A DNA stretch of 64,000 bases, from NCBI RefSeq assembly GCF_963678975.1, contig NC_089275.1, positions 49,525,363 to 49,589,362 of the forward strand, given 5' to 3'. The notes beneath the pieces were generated by a model. That model was given only the letters and a program-made list of their open reading frames with translations, did not search any database and was not told the origin of the DNA. Made by a program: the position numbers and the translations under genes. Positions within the stretch are counted from its first letter, which is position 1. Every line of letters starts with the position of its first letter. Origin of the DNA: Dysidea avara. Taxonomy: Eukaryota; Porifera; Demospongiae; Dictyoceratida; Dysideidae. Shown here piece after piece: positions 1 through 10,914 of this stretch.

Positions 1-2840
1 ACTCTAATAGAGCAGTCATCCTAATAGAGCAGTCACCCGAAGAGAATTCAAGAGATCAGCTAGAAACAAGTCACCCTGTAGAGAGATCAGCCACAAACAA
101 TTCACCCTGTAGAGAGATCAGCTAGAAGAAGTTACCTTGTAGGGAATTCATGCAACTATAGAAAGAGATAATTCAGCTAGAAGAAATCACCTTGTAGAAT
201 TCAGCTACAAAGAAACCACAATGTAGAGAGTTCAGCTACAAACAAATCACCCTGTAGAGAGATCAGATAGAAGAAGTTAACTTGTAGAGAGTTCAGCTAC
301 AAAGAAACCATCATTTAGAGAGTTCAGCTGCAAACAAATCACCTGTAGAGAGTTCAGCTACAAAGAAATCTCCCTGTAGAGAGATCAGCTAGGAGAAGTT
401 TCCTTGTAGAGAGTTCAGTTACAAAGAAACCACCATGTAGAGAATTCGTTTACAAACTAGTGACCCTGTAGAGACATCAGCTAGAAGAAGTTACCTTGTA
501 AAGAGTTCAGCTACAAAGAAACCATTCTGTAAAGAGCTCAGCTGCAAAAAAATCACCTGTACAGATTTCAGCTACAAACAAATCACCCTGTAGAGAGATC
601 AGCTAGAAGAAGTTACCTTGTAGAGAGTTCAGCTACAAAGAAAACATCATGTGGAGAGTTCAGCTGCAAACAAATCACCTGTAGAGAGTTCAGCTACAAA
701 CCAATCTCCCTGTAGATAGATCAGCTAGAAGAAGTTTCCTTGTAGAGAGTTCAGCCACAAACAAATCACCCTGTAGAAAGATCAGCTAGAAAAAGTCACC
801 TTGTAGAGAGTTCAGTTACAAAGAAACCACCATGTAGAAAGTTCAGCTACAAACTAGTGATCTTGTGGAGACATCAGCTAGAAGAAACTACCTTGTAGAG
901 AGCTCAGCTACAAAGAAACCATTCTGTAAAGAGCTCAGCTGCAAACAAATCACCTGTACAGAATTCAGCTACAAACAAATCACCCTGTAGAAAGATCAGC
1001 TAGAAGAAGTCACCTTGTAGAGAGTTCAGCTACAAAGAAACCACCATGTAGGGAGTTCAGCTAGAAGAAGTTACCTTGTACAGAGTTCAGTTACAAAGAA
1101 ACCATCATGAAGAGAGTTCAGCTGCAAACAAATCTCCCTGTAGAGAGTTTAATTAGAAGAAGTTACCTTGTAGAGAATTCAGCTACAAAGAAAACATTCT
1201 GTAAAGAGCTCAGCTGCAAACAAATCACCTGTACAGAATTCAGCTACAAACAAATTACTATGTAGAGAGATCAGCTAGAAGAAATTATCTTGTATATAGT
1301 TGAGCTACAAACAAATCACCCTGTAGAGAGATCAGCTAGAAGAAGTTACCTTGTAGAGAATTCAGCTACAAATTTAAAGAAACCATCATGTGGAGAATTC
1401 AGCTGCAAACAAATCACCTGTAGAGAGTTCAGCTACAAAGAAACCACCATGTAGGGAGTTCAGCTAGAAGAAGTTACCTTGTAGAGAGTTCAGCTACAAA
1501 GAAACCATCATGAAGAGAGTTCAGCTGCAAACAAATCTCCCTGTAGAGAGTTCAGTTAGAAGAAGTTACCTTGTAGAGAGTTTAGCTGCAAACAAATCAC
1601 CTGTAGAGAGTTCAGCTAGAAACAAATCACCCTGTAGAGAGATCATCTAGAAGAGGTCACCTTGTAGAGAGTTCAGCTACAAAGAAACCATCATGTAGAA
1701 AGTTCAGCTACAAAGAAATCACCCTGTAGAGAGTTCAGCTAGAAGAAGTCACTTTGTAGAGAGTTCAGCTACAAAGAAACCACCATATAGAGAGTTCAGC
1801 TGCAAACAAATCACCCTGTAGAAAAATCAGCTACAAACAAATCACCCTGTAGAAAGATCAGCTAGAAGAAGTCACCTTGTAGAGAGTTCAGCTACTAAGA
1901 AACCACTATGTAGGGAGTTCAGCTAGAAGAAGTTACCTTGTAGAGAGTTCAGCTACAAAGAAACCATCATGAAGAGAGTTCAGCTGCAAACAAATCTCCC
2001 TTTAGAGAGTTCAGTTAAAAGAAGTTACCTTGTACAGAGTTCAGCTACAAAGAAACCATCATGTGGAGAGTTCAGCTGCAAACAAATCACCTGTAGACAG
2101 TTCAGCTACTAAGAAACCACCATGTAGGGAGTTCAGCTAGAAGAAGTTACCTTGTAGAGAGTTCAGCTACAAAGAAACCATCATGAAGAGAGTTCAGCTG
2201 CAAACAAATCTCCCTGTAGAAAGTTCAGTTAGAAGAAGTTACCTTGTAGAGAGTTCAGCTACAAAGAAACCATTCTGTAAAGAGCTCAGCTGCAAACAAA
2301 TCACCTGTATAGAATTCAGCTAGAAACAAATCACCCTGTAGAGAGATCAGCTAGAAGAAATTACCTTGTAGAGCAGCTACAGTAAAAAGAAACCACCATG
2401 TAGAGAGTTCAGCTGCAAAGAAATCACCCTTTAGAAAATTCTGCCACAAACAAATTGCCCTGTAGAAAGGTCAGTTAGAAGAAGTTATCTTGTAGAGAGT
2501 TCAGCTACAAAGAAACCACCATGTAGAAAGTTCAGCTAGAAAAAATTACCTTGTAGAGAGTTCAGCTACAAAGAAACCATCATCTAGATAGTTCAGCTGC
2601 AAACAAATCACCTGTAGAGAGTTCAGCTACAAACAAATCTCCCTATAGAGAGATCAGTTAGAAGAAGTTACCTTGTAGAGAGTTCAGCTACAAAGAAACC
2701 ATTCTGTAAAGAGCTCAGAAGCAAACAAATCACCTGTACAGAATCCAGCTACAAATAAATCACCCTGTAGAGAGAACAGCTAGAAGAAGTTACCTTGAAG
2801 AGTGTTCAGTTACAAAGAAACCAACATGGACAGTTCTGTA
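1..2840. repeat. 31-bp tandem array, left arm of giant foldback element
   Basis: About 90 head-to-tail units of 30-31 bp. Each begins GTAGAGAGTTCAGCTA and then takes one of three recurring endings: acaaacaaatcaccct, agaagaagttacctt or acaaagaaaccaccat. The variants often follow one another in order, giving a higher-order period of about 92 bp. The array starts within 40 bases of a dispersed motif (ACTCTAATAGAGCAGTC at 1-17). The same array recurs in reverse complement at 5390-6360 and again at 10915-13460, so it belongs to the mobile element and is not a local satellite. No coding potential. Confidence 0.9.
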
Positions 2841-2962
2841 ATAAATATATGTATTATATAATATATAATTTGTACATTTACTGATAAAATCAGAAATATT
2901 TAAGGTACATCTGCTTCATCTTTTCTTCTTCCTGTGGTAAAGAAAAAAAGATAGGTTTAAAA

Positions 2963-3352
2963 AGTCCCAAAGCAGGCCATAGGCCGGCTTTGGGGTATAC
3001 AAATACAAAAAGAAGTGAAATCTAATCCAAAACAGCCAAGCTGTAAAAAAAGTGTGCGGCCCTCAAAAAGGCTAGGGTGAAAAAAAGATGTGAAATCCAA
3101 GGTGGCGGCCAAGAAATGGCTGTGATGGTAGGTTAATGGTAAAAATTTTAATAACAACAATTCAGGTGAATTTTGGTGCCGCTTGGTCAATTGGCACAAA
3201 ATTCACCTGAATTGTCGTTATTAAAATTTTTACCATTAACCTACCATCACAGCCATTTCTTGGCAGCCACCTTGGATTTCACATCTTTTTTCACCATAGC
3301 CTTTTTGAGGGCCGCACACTTTTTTTACATCTTGGCTGTTTTGGATTAGATA
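2963..3352. mobile_element. Foldback MITE, copy 1 (inside giant element)
   Basis: A near-perfect hairpin: the left arm at 2975-3190 is the reverse complement of 3200-3350, both containing AATCCAAGGTGGCGGCCAAG or its complement, with a loop near 3190. Other copies are at 4868-5275 and 14165-14556. The right arm ends abruptly at AGATAT (3352), short of the full left arm. Confidence 0.8.
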
Positions 3353-4268
3353 TATTATAAACCCACACATAATCCAGTGTGCAATGTGCACATCATGTGG
3401 TAAGGGTGTAATTACTTTCCTGGAATATCCATCATGCAATTACTTTCTTAAAGTAATTCATTGGAAAGTAATTATAAACCCACACACAATCCTGCATACA
3501 CAATTCTCTAAGCTGCATCTACTTATTCCCACACAAAAGCTATATATATACGATAATATTTTCCTCTTCTTTGATGATACAATCATGCATCATCTATCAG
3601 GGGTGTATTATATGTTGAAACTGTGGAACAATTAAGATTATAGTTACATAGCTACATACCATAAATTCATTTGTGAATTACTTTCGCTCCAGTCATAGTC
3701 TGCTCCCATATGCTCAGTGCAAAAATTACCATCACTTACACAGCAAGAACAGTGTCAGTTTCCAACAGTTTCTCAATTAGCCCACTTCATGTGTACAAAT
3801 GTAGTTTACAAAAATTGAGAAACCTCAAGTGTTCAAAGTTGCAAACTCTGTGTACACAACCACAAATGGTTATTGAGTTAAGTAACTTATGTACTAGTGG
3901 TTCCCAAATGTGAAAACTCTGGCAGTTAGAATGCTTCATACCACAAGTAGTTAGCAAACAGTTTCCAAATGTGGAAACCCAGTCAATTAACTTCAACCAC
4001 AAAACCCATACAAAGCCTTACAAATACACCTATTAATAGTTGTATGATGTCATAATTAACATACACCACACAACACAGTTGGCATTCTAGCAAATTAATT
4101 ATTATATCATAATCTTCTAAATATTAGACTTATGTATTTACAAACGTACACATAAGTCATGTTCAGCTCTAGTTATAGCTATACGTTATCAAAATAAATA
4201 TAACACAGGTGTCATTACTGTCACAGAACATTATGTTCCTAACATTTACCATCCGTTACCAGGTGGAA

Positions 4269-4490
4269 ACAGTGGCGGATCTAGGAATTTATAAAGGGGA
4301 TTCCAGTTTACAAGGTGGAGATATACACTGACATGAGATACGCAAAAATCTGCACTACATTGTCTGGTTTGGTAAGGTGAGACCAAAAAAAAAAAAGTCG
4401 CAGAGCCTATTGATAAAGTACATAAATAAAAAAACTCGCTACACACTGCTTTAATTGCTACTGTGACTGCTCTATTAGAGTATCTCGATC
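4269..4490. mobile_element. Fragment of a GGCGGATC-ended element
   Basis: Starts AGTGGCGGATCTAGG and contains ACTACATTGTCTGGTTTGGT, which is also found at 54959-54978 in a similar fragment. It is followed by the dispersed motif at 4465-4490. Its right end was not found. Confidence 0.5.
4465..4490 (-). repeat. Dispersed 26-bp motif (core ACTCTAATAGAGCAGTC)
   Basis: A full-length copy on the minus strand. It directly joins GAGGCGCACGCC on its right. The palindromic heart CTCTA-A-TAGAG is intact. Confidence 0.85.
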
Positions 4491-4865
4491 GAGGCGCACG
4501 CCGCAATAGGGGTTTCCATGGAAACCTTGAAACCCCCATAAATCTTCCACTGGGAAAGGATTTTTATTGGGTTTATATGAAGCTGTAGACACTTATGGGT
4601 AGTGGCTATTGTACCACCAATCTCCCACCACCTTTGATCTTCTATAGCTATCTTGCAGTGTGTTAATGAAGATGTCAATGTCTGTATATATATGCATACA
4701 ATAACAATGATAATGAACATACACAATAATGATAATTATGGTACATCAATGTCATACATGCAACTCCATTATATTATAGTAGCTTGCATAAGTACATTAA
4801 AGTTTGAAAAAGTGAGGTTAAAAGTTGCATCTCATGGCATGACAGCGGTATTCGTCTTATCAGTA

Positions 4866-5280
4866 TCTAATACAAAACAGCCAATTGCAAGCTGTAAAAA
4901 AAGAGTGTGGCCCTCAAAAAGTCTATGGTGAAAAAAGATGTGAAATCCAAGGTGGCGGCCAAGAAATGGCTGTGATGGTAGGTTAATGGTAAAAATTTTA
5001 ATAACAACAGTTCAGGTGGATTTTGTGCCAATTGACCAAGCGGCACCAAAATTCACCTGAATTGTCGTTATTATCATTTTTACCATTAACCTACTATCAT
5101 AGCCATTTCTTGGTCGCCACCTTGGATTTCACATCTTTTTTCACCATAGCCGTTTTGAGGGCCGCACTCTTTTTTTTTTACAGCTTGGCTGTTTTGGATT
5201 AGATTTCACTTCTTTTTGTATTTGTATACCCCAAAGCCGGCCTATGGCCGGCTTTGGGACTTTTTTAACCTATCTTTTTT
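4866..5280. mobile_element. Foldback MITE, copy 2 (inside giant element)
   Basis: A hairpin with arms at about 4868-5025 and 5040-5215. It is a relative of 2963-3352 but complete on the right side, ending in a smaller inverted repeat, AAAGCCGGCC-TA-GGCCGGCTTT, near 5235. Confidence 0.8.
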
Positions 5281-5389
5281 TCTTTACCACAGGAAGAAGA
5301 AAAGATGAAGCAGATGTACTTTAAATATTTCTGATTTATCAGTAAATGTACAAATTATATATATATAATACATATATTATCATAGAACT

Positions 5390-6360
5390 CTCCATGGTGG
5401 TTTCTTTGTAACTGAACACTCTACAAAGTGACTTCTTCTAGCTGCTCTCTCTACAGGGTGAATTGTTTGTAGCTGAACGATCTACAAGGTAACTTCTTCT
5501 AGCTGATCTCTCTACAGGGTGATTTATTTGTAGCTGAATTCTGTATAGGTGATTTGTTTGCAGCTGAGCTCTTTACAGAATGGTTTCTTTGTAGCTGAAC
5601 TATCTACAAGGTAACTTCTTCTAGTTGATGTCTCTACAGGGTCACTAGTTTGTAGCTGAATTCTCTATATGGTGGTTTCTTTGTAACTGAACTCTCTACA
5701 AGGTAACTTCTTCTAGCTGATCTCTCTACAGGGTGATTTGTTTGTAGCTGAATTCTGTACAGGTGATTTGTTTGCAGCTGAGCTCTTTACAGAATGGTTT
5801 CTTTCTAGCTGAACTCTCTACAAGGTAACTTCTTCTAGCTGATGTCTCTACAAGGTCAATAGTTTGTAGCTGAACTTCTTCTAGCTGATCTTTCTACAGG
5901 GTGATTTATTTGTGGCTGAACTCTCTACAAGGAAACTTCTTCTAGCTGATCTCTCTACAGGGAGATTTGTTTGTAGCTGAATTCTCTACAGGTGATTTGT
6001 TTGCAGCTGAACTCTCTACATGATGGTTTCTTTGTAGCTGAACTCTCTACAAGGTAACTTCTTCTATAGCTGACCTCTCTACAGGGCGATTTGTTTGTAG
6101 CTGAACTCTACGTGGTGGTTTCTTTGTAGCTGAACTCTCTACATGGTGGTTTCTTTATAGCTGAACTCTACAAGGTGATTTCTTCTAGCTGAACTATCTC
6201 TTTCCATAGTTGCATGAACTCCCTAAAGGTAACTTCTTCTAGCTGATCTCTCTACAGGGTGAATTGTTTGTAGCTGATCTCTCTACAGGGTGACTTGTTT
6301 GTAGCTGATCTCTATACAGGTTACTTATTTCTAGCTGATCTCTTGAATTCTCTTCAGGGT
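5390..6360. repeat. 31-bp tandem array, inverted right arm
   Basis: About 30 units of the 1-2840 array in reverse complement (AGCTGAACTCTCTAC phase). It is shorter than the left array, so copy number is unequal between the arms. Confidence 0.9.
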
Positions 6361-6386
6361 GACTGCTCTATTAGAGTATCTCGATC
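6361..6386 (-). repeat. Dispersed 26-bp motif at array/end-module joint
   Basis: A perfect copy sits exactly between the end of the inverted array and the start of the 800-bp end module. The second giant-element copy shows the same arrangement at 10874-10899. Confidence 0.9.
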
Positions 6387-7193
6387 TCGCACTTGCTACA
6401 CCAAGTTGGATTTCGTGTTATAACTCCGTGGCTTTAAGTCTGATTCTTCTACACCATTGAAGAGCCTTTCTAAGATGATTACTCCATCTATACAGCGATT
6501 TTCAAAGCATTACCCCAAGCGGTTTATCTGGTAGGCGTGGCAAGCAGTCGTTTTTTTTTATTAGCTAATCTAGATTGCGTAATTGTTACACACTGTTGTT
6601 TTTTTTTCGTTGTATCTTCCTGGTTTTTACCTCGATTTCTTTCAAACCACAAAAGGTTTGAGGTTCTATAGTTAACCTATTCACCCACCGATTTTCAGCT
6701 TCTTCCCATAAGCGGTTTACCCTGTAGGCGTGACAACATATTGGTGTTATTTTTCGTGAATAATCGCTAATAACTCTTTGCCTGTGTATCGTATTCCAGC
6801 CAACGTTGGTACAGAGATGCGCCTTTATACCCCCTCCTGTGTGCCAAATTTCAAGGAAATCGGATTAGGCGTTCGCGTTTTATAGCAGTTTTTGTAAGTG
6901 TGCGAAAAGAGGAAGGAAAAAACGAAGAAACTAAGCCAATTTTTGAAGTCGCATATCTCGGGAACGCTGGAAGCGATTTCGCTCAAATTTGGAATGTGGA
7001 GTGCTGAAGTTTTTTGTTTTTTTGCTGAAGTTGGAGGGCGTGTCCACAGCAAAAATCGTCTTGTTTCATCAAGGCAGCACAGAGCTACGGAGGTGCGAAA
7101 ATTGCGCCGGTTTTCGCCCTTCCTGTTAATATACTCATGGGTGTTGCGCGCCGGCTTCTTGGGCCGCACAACACACTACCGTATGTCTTGATA
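6387..7193. mobile_element. 800-bp end module of giant element
   Basis: This segment matches the reverse complement of 10092-10873 over its length, with moderate divergence. Shared marks are AAGCGGTTTACCCTGTAGGC, a purine-rich run and the terminal ACACACTACCGTATGTCTTG. Diverged relatives lie at 8930-9420 and 39530-39745. Open frames of about 100 codons occur on both strands but match no transposase that I recognise. Confidence 0.7.
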
Positions 7194-7721
7194 TCAAACT
7201 TACAGCTCTGGAGCTCTGCAGTAGCTATACTTGCACATTGGTGCTGCACTGCACTATACTCCTGAGGATCACATATACCATCAACAATGAATCAAGCATT
7301 TCTTCAATGGGTTATTAGGTACATCATAAAACAATTGTGTACATGATTCCTGGTATAAATGGCAAAACATTCACATAAAACTATTTACAAGGCAGCAGCT
7401 GCAGAAAACTTGAGTGTTCATGCGATATATACATTAAATTAGCACAAACCGTTGAATAGTTTATGTATTTGCATTATGAATGTTTGTATCCATGTGGATG
7501 TCTTGGAATACAAGAGTAAAGACATCTGGATTTACTTTGACCATCAACAGGGAAAGGAGCAAGAATAATGTTTATATTTGGAAGAAAGTTTTGCCAACCA
7601 ATAAAGTCACTCAGACATGGAGGAAGCAGGAATACTAAACATTAAAGTTGGTTGGCCATCATAGTAGCTACGTATCTGGAAGAGGAAGAATAGTAGTTCT
7701 ATTTAGGCCTAGAACTGCATA
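7194..7721. other. Unassigned stretch
   Basis: AT-rich sequence with no open frame, repeat or motif that I can support. Confidence 0.5.
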
Positions 7722-7899
7722 CCGTAATTCGCTTTACTTTCGCGCAAAATTTTTTCATGAAAACAATTTTTGTGCAAAAATATTTTCGTATGATTTACGT
7801 GAATGACTGCTCTATTAGAGTGGTTCGATCTTGTATGAAAAATTTCGTGCAAGAAATTTTCATACAAATTTTGCATACGAAATAAAAAGCAAATTACGG
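7722..7899. mobile_element. Small palindromic MITE with the dispersed motif in its loop
   Basis: Terminal inverted repeats of about 70 bp (CCGTAATTCGCTTTACTTTC against its complement ending GCAAATTACGG) are flanked by TA on both sides, as expected of a TA-targeting element. The dispersed motif lies at 7805-7830, exactly in the centre where a hairpin loop would be; TATCTCGATC is changed to TGGTTCGATC. Confidence 0.8.
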
Positions 7900-7983
7900 T
7901 AGATACCAGTGTGTACATTTCAGCTAGGAAGATGTATACATACTAACTTTAATGTAACCAACTAGGGCTCAGTTTTATATAGG

Positions 7984-8760
7984 TAGAGGCGTAGGAAGCA
8001 CGGGTGCAACTGGTGCTGGAGCACCCCACAAATTTGTCTGCGCGCGCCGAAAAGTAATTAAAATAGATCACGTGATTAAGCAAAAGATTCCATCACAGAT
8101 GTACAGTCTATTTCAAGTTGGTTGTCCACGCAAGCCAAATGCAAAAATATCACGTGAATAGAAATAACCAATGAAATTTCACGCCAGGCGGACGGCGCTA
8201 GTTTAAACTGAAGGCTACTGATCTCATTGGCTACTTTCAAGCACGTGACTTTTAACACTTCGTTTCTCTAGTCAACCAACCGGAAATAGACTGTACCTGG
8301 GGTTAGTATATCTATGATTCTATAACGGTCACGATTACGATTCCGATGTTGCAACTCGCCACAGCTCGCCATTGGTTAGCTGTTTAACACTAATGCGATT
8401 ATTTGTGATTCAGAAGAAGTGTAGAAAACGATGGATTCACATTCCAACACGATGTCACGTGTCTCTCACGTGCAGAGAAGGTGATGACACAGCAAACACC
8501 GCTAGTAGCAGTAATAAGAAGGCAGCTATGAACTTGTGTGTCAATACCCAAGTACGTGTGTTGGGTGTACCCCCTCTCCCTGTTTATTGATGGTAGCTGT
8601 TACAGTTACAACAGCAGAGAGATCCTTCTCTAGTGTATAAAGTGTTTAGTCTGGGAGTGCATGTTAACTGAACAACTTGTTAATGCGTCTGCTGCAGACT
8701 AGAACTGATGATTTAATTGTTAAAGCATTTACATTTAACACAAGGAAATAATGTAACTGA
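7984..8760 (+). pseudogene. Decayed hAT transposon with transposase C-terminal trace
   Basis: Around 8590-8640 one frame reads VTVTTAERSFSSV. This matches the conserved AERSFS block of the hAT dimerisation region. A second frame then reads ECMLTEQLVNASA, fitting the helix that follows, so at least one frameshift separates them. The possible left end is GAGGCGTAGGAAGC at 7985. An open frame at 8372-8590 lies inside but I cannot align it. It is an autonomous-type hAT remnant, clearly inactive. Confidence 0.55.
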
Positions 8761-8929
8761 TAGTTACTATGAATGAAGTTTTTGTATAATTCAGCCAAGG
8801 CCGTTCTTCCATTCTAGAGTATACACTCAATACAAATGCATGTAAATTGTAATACAATGTTATAGGCTTTAATCCCATATTTGCATTTGTCACACTTTGA
8901 AAAATCTGTTTGGTACTGCTACGATGGCT

Positions 8930-9420
8930 AGCCTATGTGCACATCAATTTCAAGTTATTTCCATACTAAGTAGTTTATCCTGTAGCCATGGCAGAAGTTT
9001 GACCTTTTTACACTAATTAATGTTCATAGCACCATGGATATCACATTCCTTTAAAAAATTAGTATGTGGATTTATCTTTACATCTATGCCAAATTTCAAG
9101 GTAATCAAATCACATGTTTACATTCGTAACATTTTTTTGCAGAGTTTGCAAAAAGAATAATCTAGGCAGCCCTTAAGAAGAAGAAAAAACGAAGAAGAAA
9201 AAAAAACTGCCCATATCTCATGAATGGGTGGGGAGAATATAACCAAATTCACTACCCTACCTGGTAGACAATTATAACACAAAAATGGTGTAGTTTGGAG
9301 AAGGGACCATGGAGCTATGTAAGCATAAAAATACTGCTTTCTTCCTGTCAATATATTGTGTCACACACCATCTTTCTTGGCTACACGACACACTACCTTG
9401 TGTCTCGATATATTATAGCA
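8930..9420. mobile_element. Diverged relative of the 800-bp end module
   Basis: It shares TGCCAAATTTCAAGG, a purine-rich run, CATATCTC and the terminal CACGACACACTACC with 6387-7193, in the same orientation. Divergence is high, so this is an old copy. Confidence 0.55.
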
Positions 9421-9629
9421 GTCACAGAACTTATTTTGCGCTTAAAATACATTACAAGTTTGGAGTACAAAAGTATAGCTACACAAGGCTAAATATTAAA
9501 TTCATATTTTGCAAGTGTTTTCACAGATATGAAAAACTAACTTAGCCAGCTTCCCATTGCTAGAGGCAGAAGTTTAAGTACTCAAGTTGGAAGGTGTAAC
9601 AAACAATAACTGCTTCAGTAGTATTTGAG

Positions 9630-10091
9630 GAACTGAATACGTAGGTTAAAAATGTCCAGGTCCATGCAGAGGTTTGGCTCCTGCGCATGTTCAAGGAATG
9701 TTCTGAACAATTATCAATCCCATTGTCTAGATCATTTGACAAGTCTTTCCAGTCTAGTGTTCTGCCATCTCTGTTTTGCTTTACCCCCATATATTGATAA
9801 GAAAAGAAGTCAACATCTTACTAGTAATTTTAGCTACAGACCAGTTAGTCTAACATCTACTGTAGTTGAAAGTTATGGAATTTATTATTAGGCTAATGTG
9901 CATGCTAAATTCTAACAATCTATTATTTATTATTAACACTTTACAGTGACCAGCACTGAAGGTCTACAACAACATGTGCTGCAGCCTTAGCATCTGCAAA
10001 CATACCCACCAATTCAGATTTCTAAAGGGTTATTCATGCACCACCCAGCTATTTCATGTGATGGATATTTTGACAAGTCACTTGTCCATTG
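9630..10091 (+). pseudogene. LINE (CR1/L2/Jockey-like) reverse transcriptase, 5' half
   Basis: Frames read in order CPGP, SRSFDKSFQSSVLP, KKRSQHLTSNFSYRPVSLTS and KGYSCTTQLFHVMD, the usual order of the first reverse-transcriptase blocks of non-LTR elements. Several frameshifts and stops break it. The text stops at about 10091 and resumes at 14557 with FAKAFDTVPH, so the element is split by the 4.5-kb insertion between. Plus strand, 5'-truncated. Confidence 0.7.
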
Positions 10092-10873
10092 ATCAAGACA
10101 CACGGTAGTGTGTCGTGCGGCCCAAGAAGCCGGTGCGCCACACCGTGAGTATATTTACAGGAAGAAAGTAAACGCGATTTCCACACCTTTGTAGCTCTGT
10201 GATTCCTTATCTGATTGAAACCAAAGTTGCTACAGAAGTGCCGGCTAGGTAGGGGAGTCCACATTCCAAACTTGAAGAAAATCGCTCTAGCCATTTCCAA
10301 GATACGAGCGGCCAAAGTTTGGGGTTTTTTTTTTCTTCGTTTTTTTCTTCTTTTCGCACACTTTGCAAAATCCGCCATAAAACACGAATGCGTACTCCAA
10401 TCGGGATGAAATTTGACACTTACAGGGCTCATTAAGGCGAATCTCAGTACCAAGTTTGGTAGGAATCCGATGAACATTCACGGAGTTATGACCGATTATT
10501 TGCGTATAATAAGGTCGAAGGTCTGTCACGCCCACAGGGTAAACCGCTTGAAGGAATGAGCTGAAAATTGTTATGTAGATGGAGTAACTATCGTAGGAGT
10601 GCCTTTTTGTGGTTTGAAAGGAATTCAGTTAAAGGCCATCGGGATATGACACAAAACCCAACCTATGTCACAATTACGCGATCGATTTTTATGAATAAAA
10701 AAAACTTATAATATAGTTTTCACGCCTACCAGGCAAACCGCTTAGAGCAGTGAGTTGAAAATCGGTGTGTAACTGGAATAATTATCATAGAAAGTCCTTG
10801 CAGTAGTACAGAAGAATCGGATTACAAACCACTGAGTTATGATTCCAAAGCCAACTACGTGTAGCATATGCGA

Positions 10874-10899
10874 GATCGAGATACTCTAATAGAACAGTC
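10874..10899 (+). repeat. Dispersed 26-bp motif at end-module/array joint
   Basis: Plus-strand copy with one change (AGAACAG for AGAGCAG). It is followed by a degenerate second copy, CCTAATAAAGCATTC, and then the array. Confidence 0.85.
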
Positions 10900-10914
10900 A
10901 CCCTAATAAAGCAT

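Larger units (their letters stand above)
3353..4865. other. Spacer between the two foldback arms
   Basis: About 1.5 kb of AT-rich sequence. It holds a short direct repeat (ATTATAAACCCACACA at about 3354 and 3472), a fragment at 4269-4440 resembling the transposon at 54897, and one dispersed motif at 4465-4490. No coding region was recognised; the open frames here are short and lack support. Confidence 0.5.
1..7193. mobile_element. Giant foldback (inverted-repeat) DNA element, left end outside window
   Basis: The order of parts is nearly mirror-symmetric: dispersed motif, 31-bp array (1-2840), AT-rich stretch (2840-2960), foldback block (2960-3352), spacer (3353-4865), foldback block (4866-5265), AT-rich stretch (5265-5385), inverted array (5390-6360), motif (6361-6386) and an 800-bp end module (6387-7193). 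The AT-rich stretches at 2880-2960 and 5265-5345 are near-perfect reverse complements, which fixes the symmetry. An inverted relative of the end module at 10092 suggests that a matching module lies just left of the window. No transposase was recognised, so the element looks non-autonomous. The superfamily is not known. Confidence 0.75.

Noticed and set aside
1-2840. Regular 31-bp repeats that superficially look like a CRISPR array
   Set aside because: There are no unique spacers: units are head-to-tail and variable throughout, and the DNA is eukaryotic with spliced genes.
6825-7191. Overlapping frames of about 100 codons on both strands in the 800-bp end module
   Set aside because: They are not conserved in the related copies at 10092 and 8930, and there is no transposase similarity.
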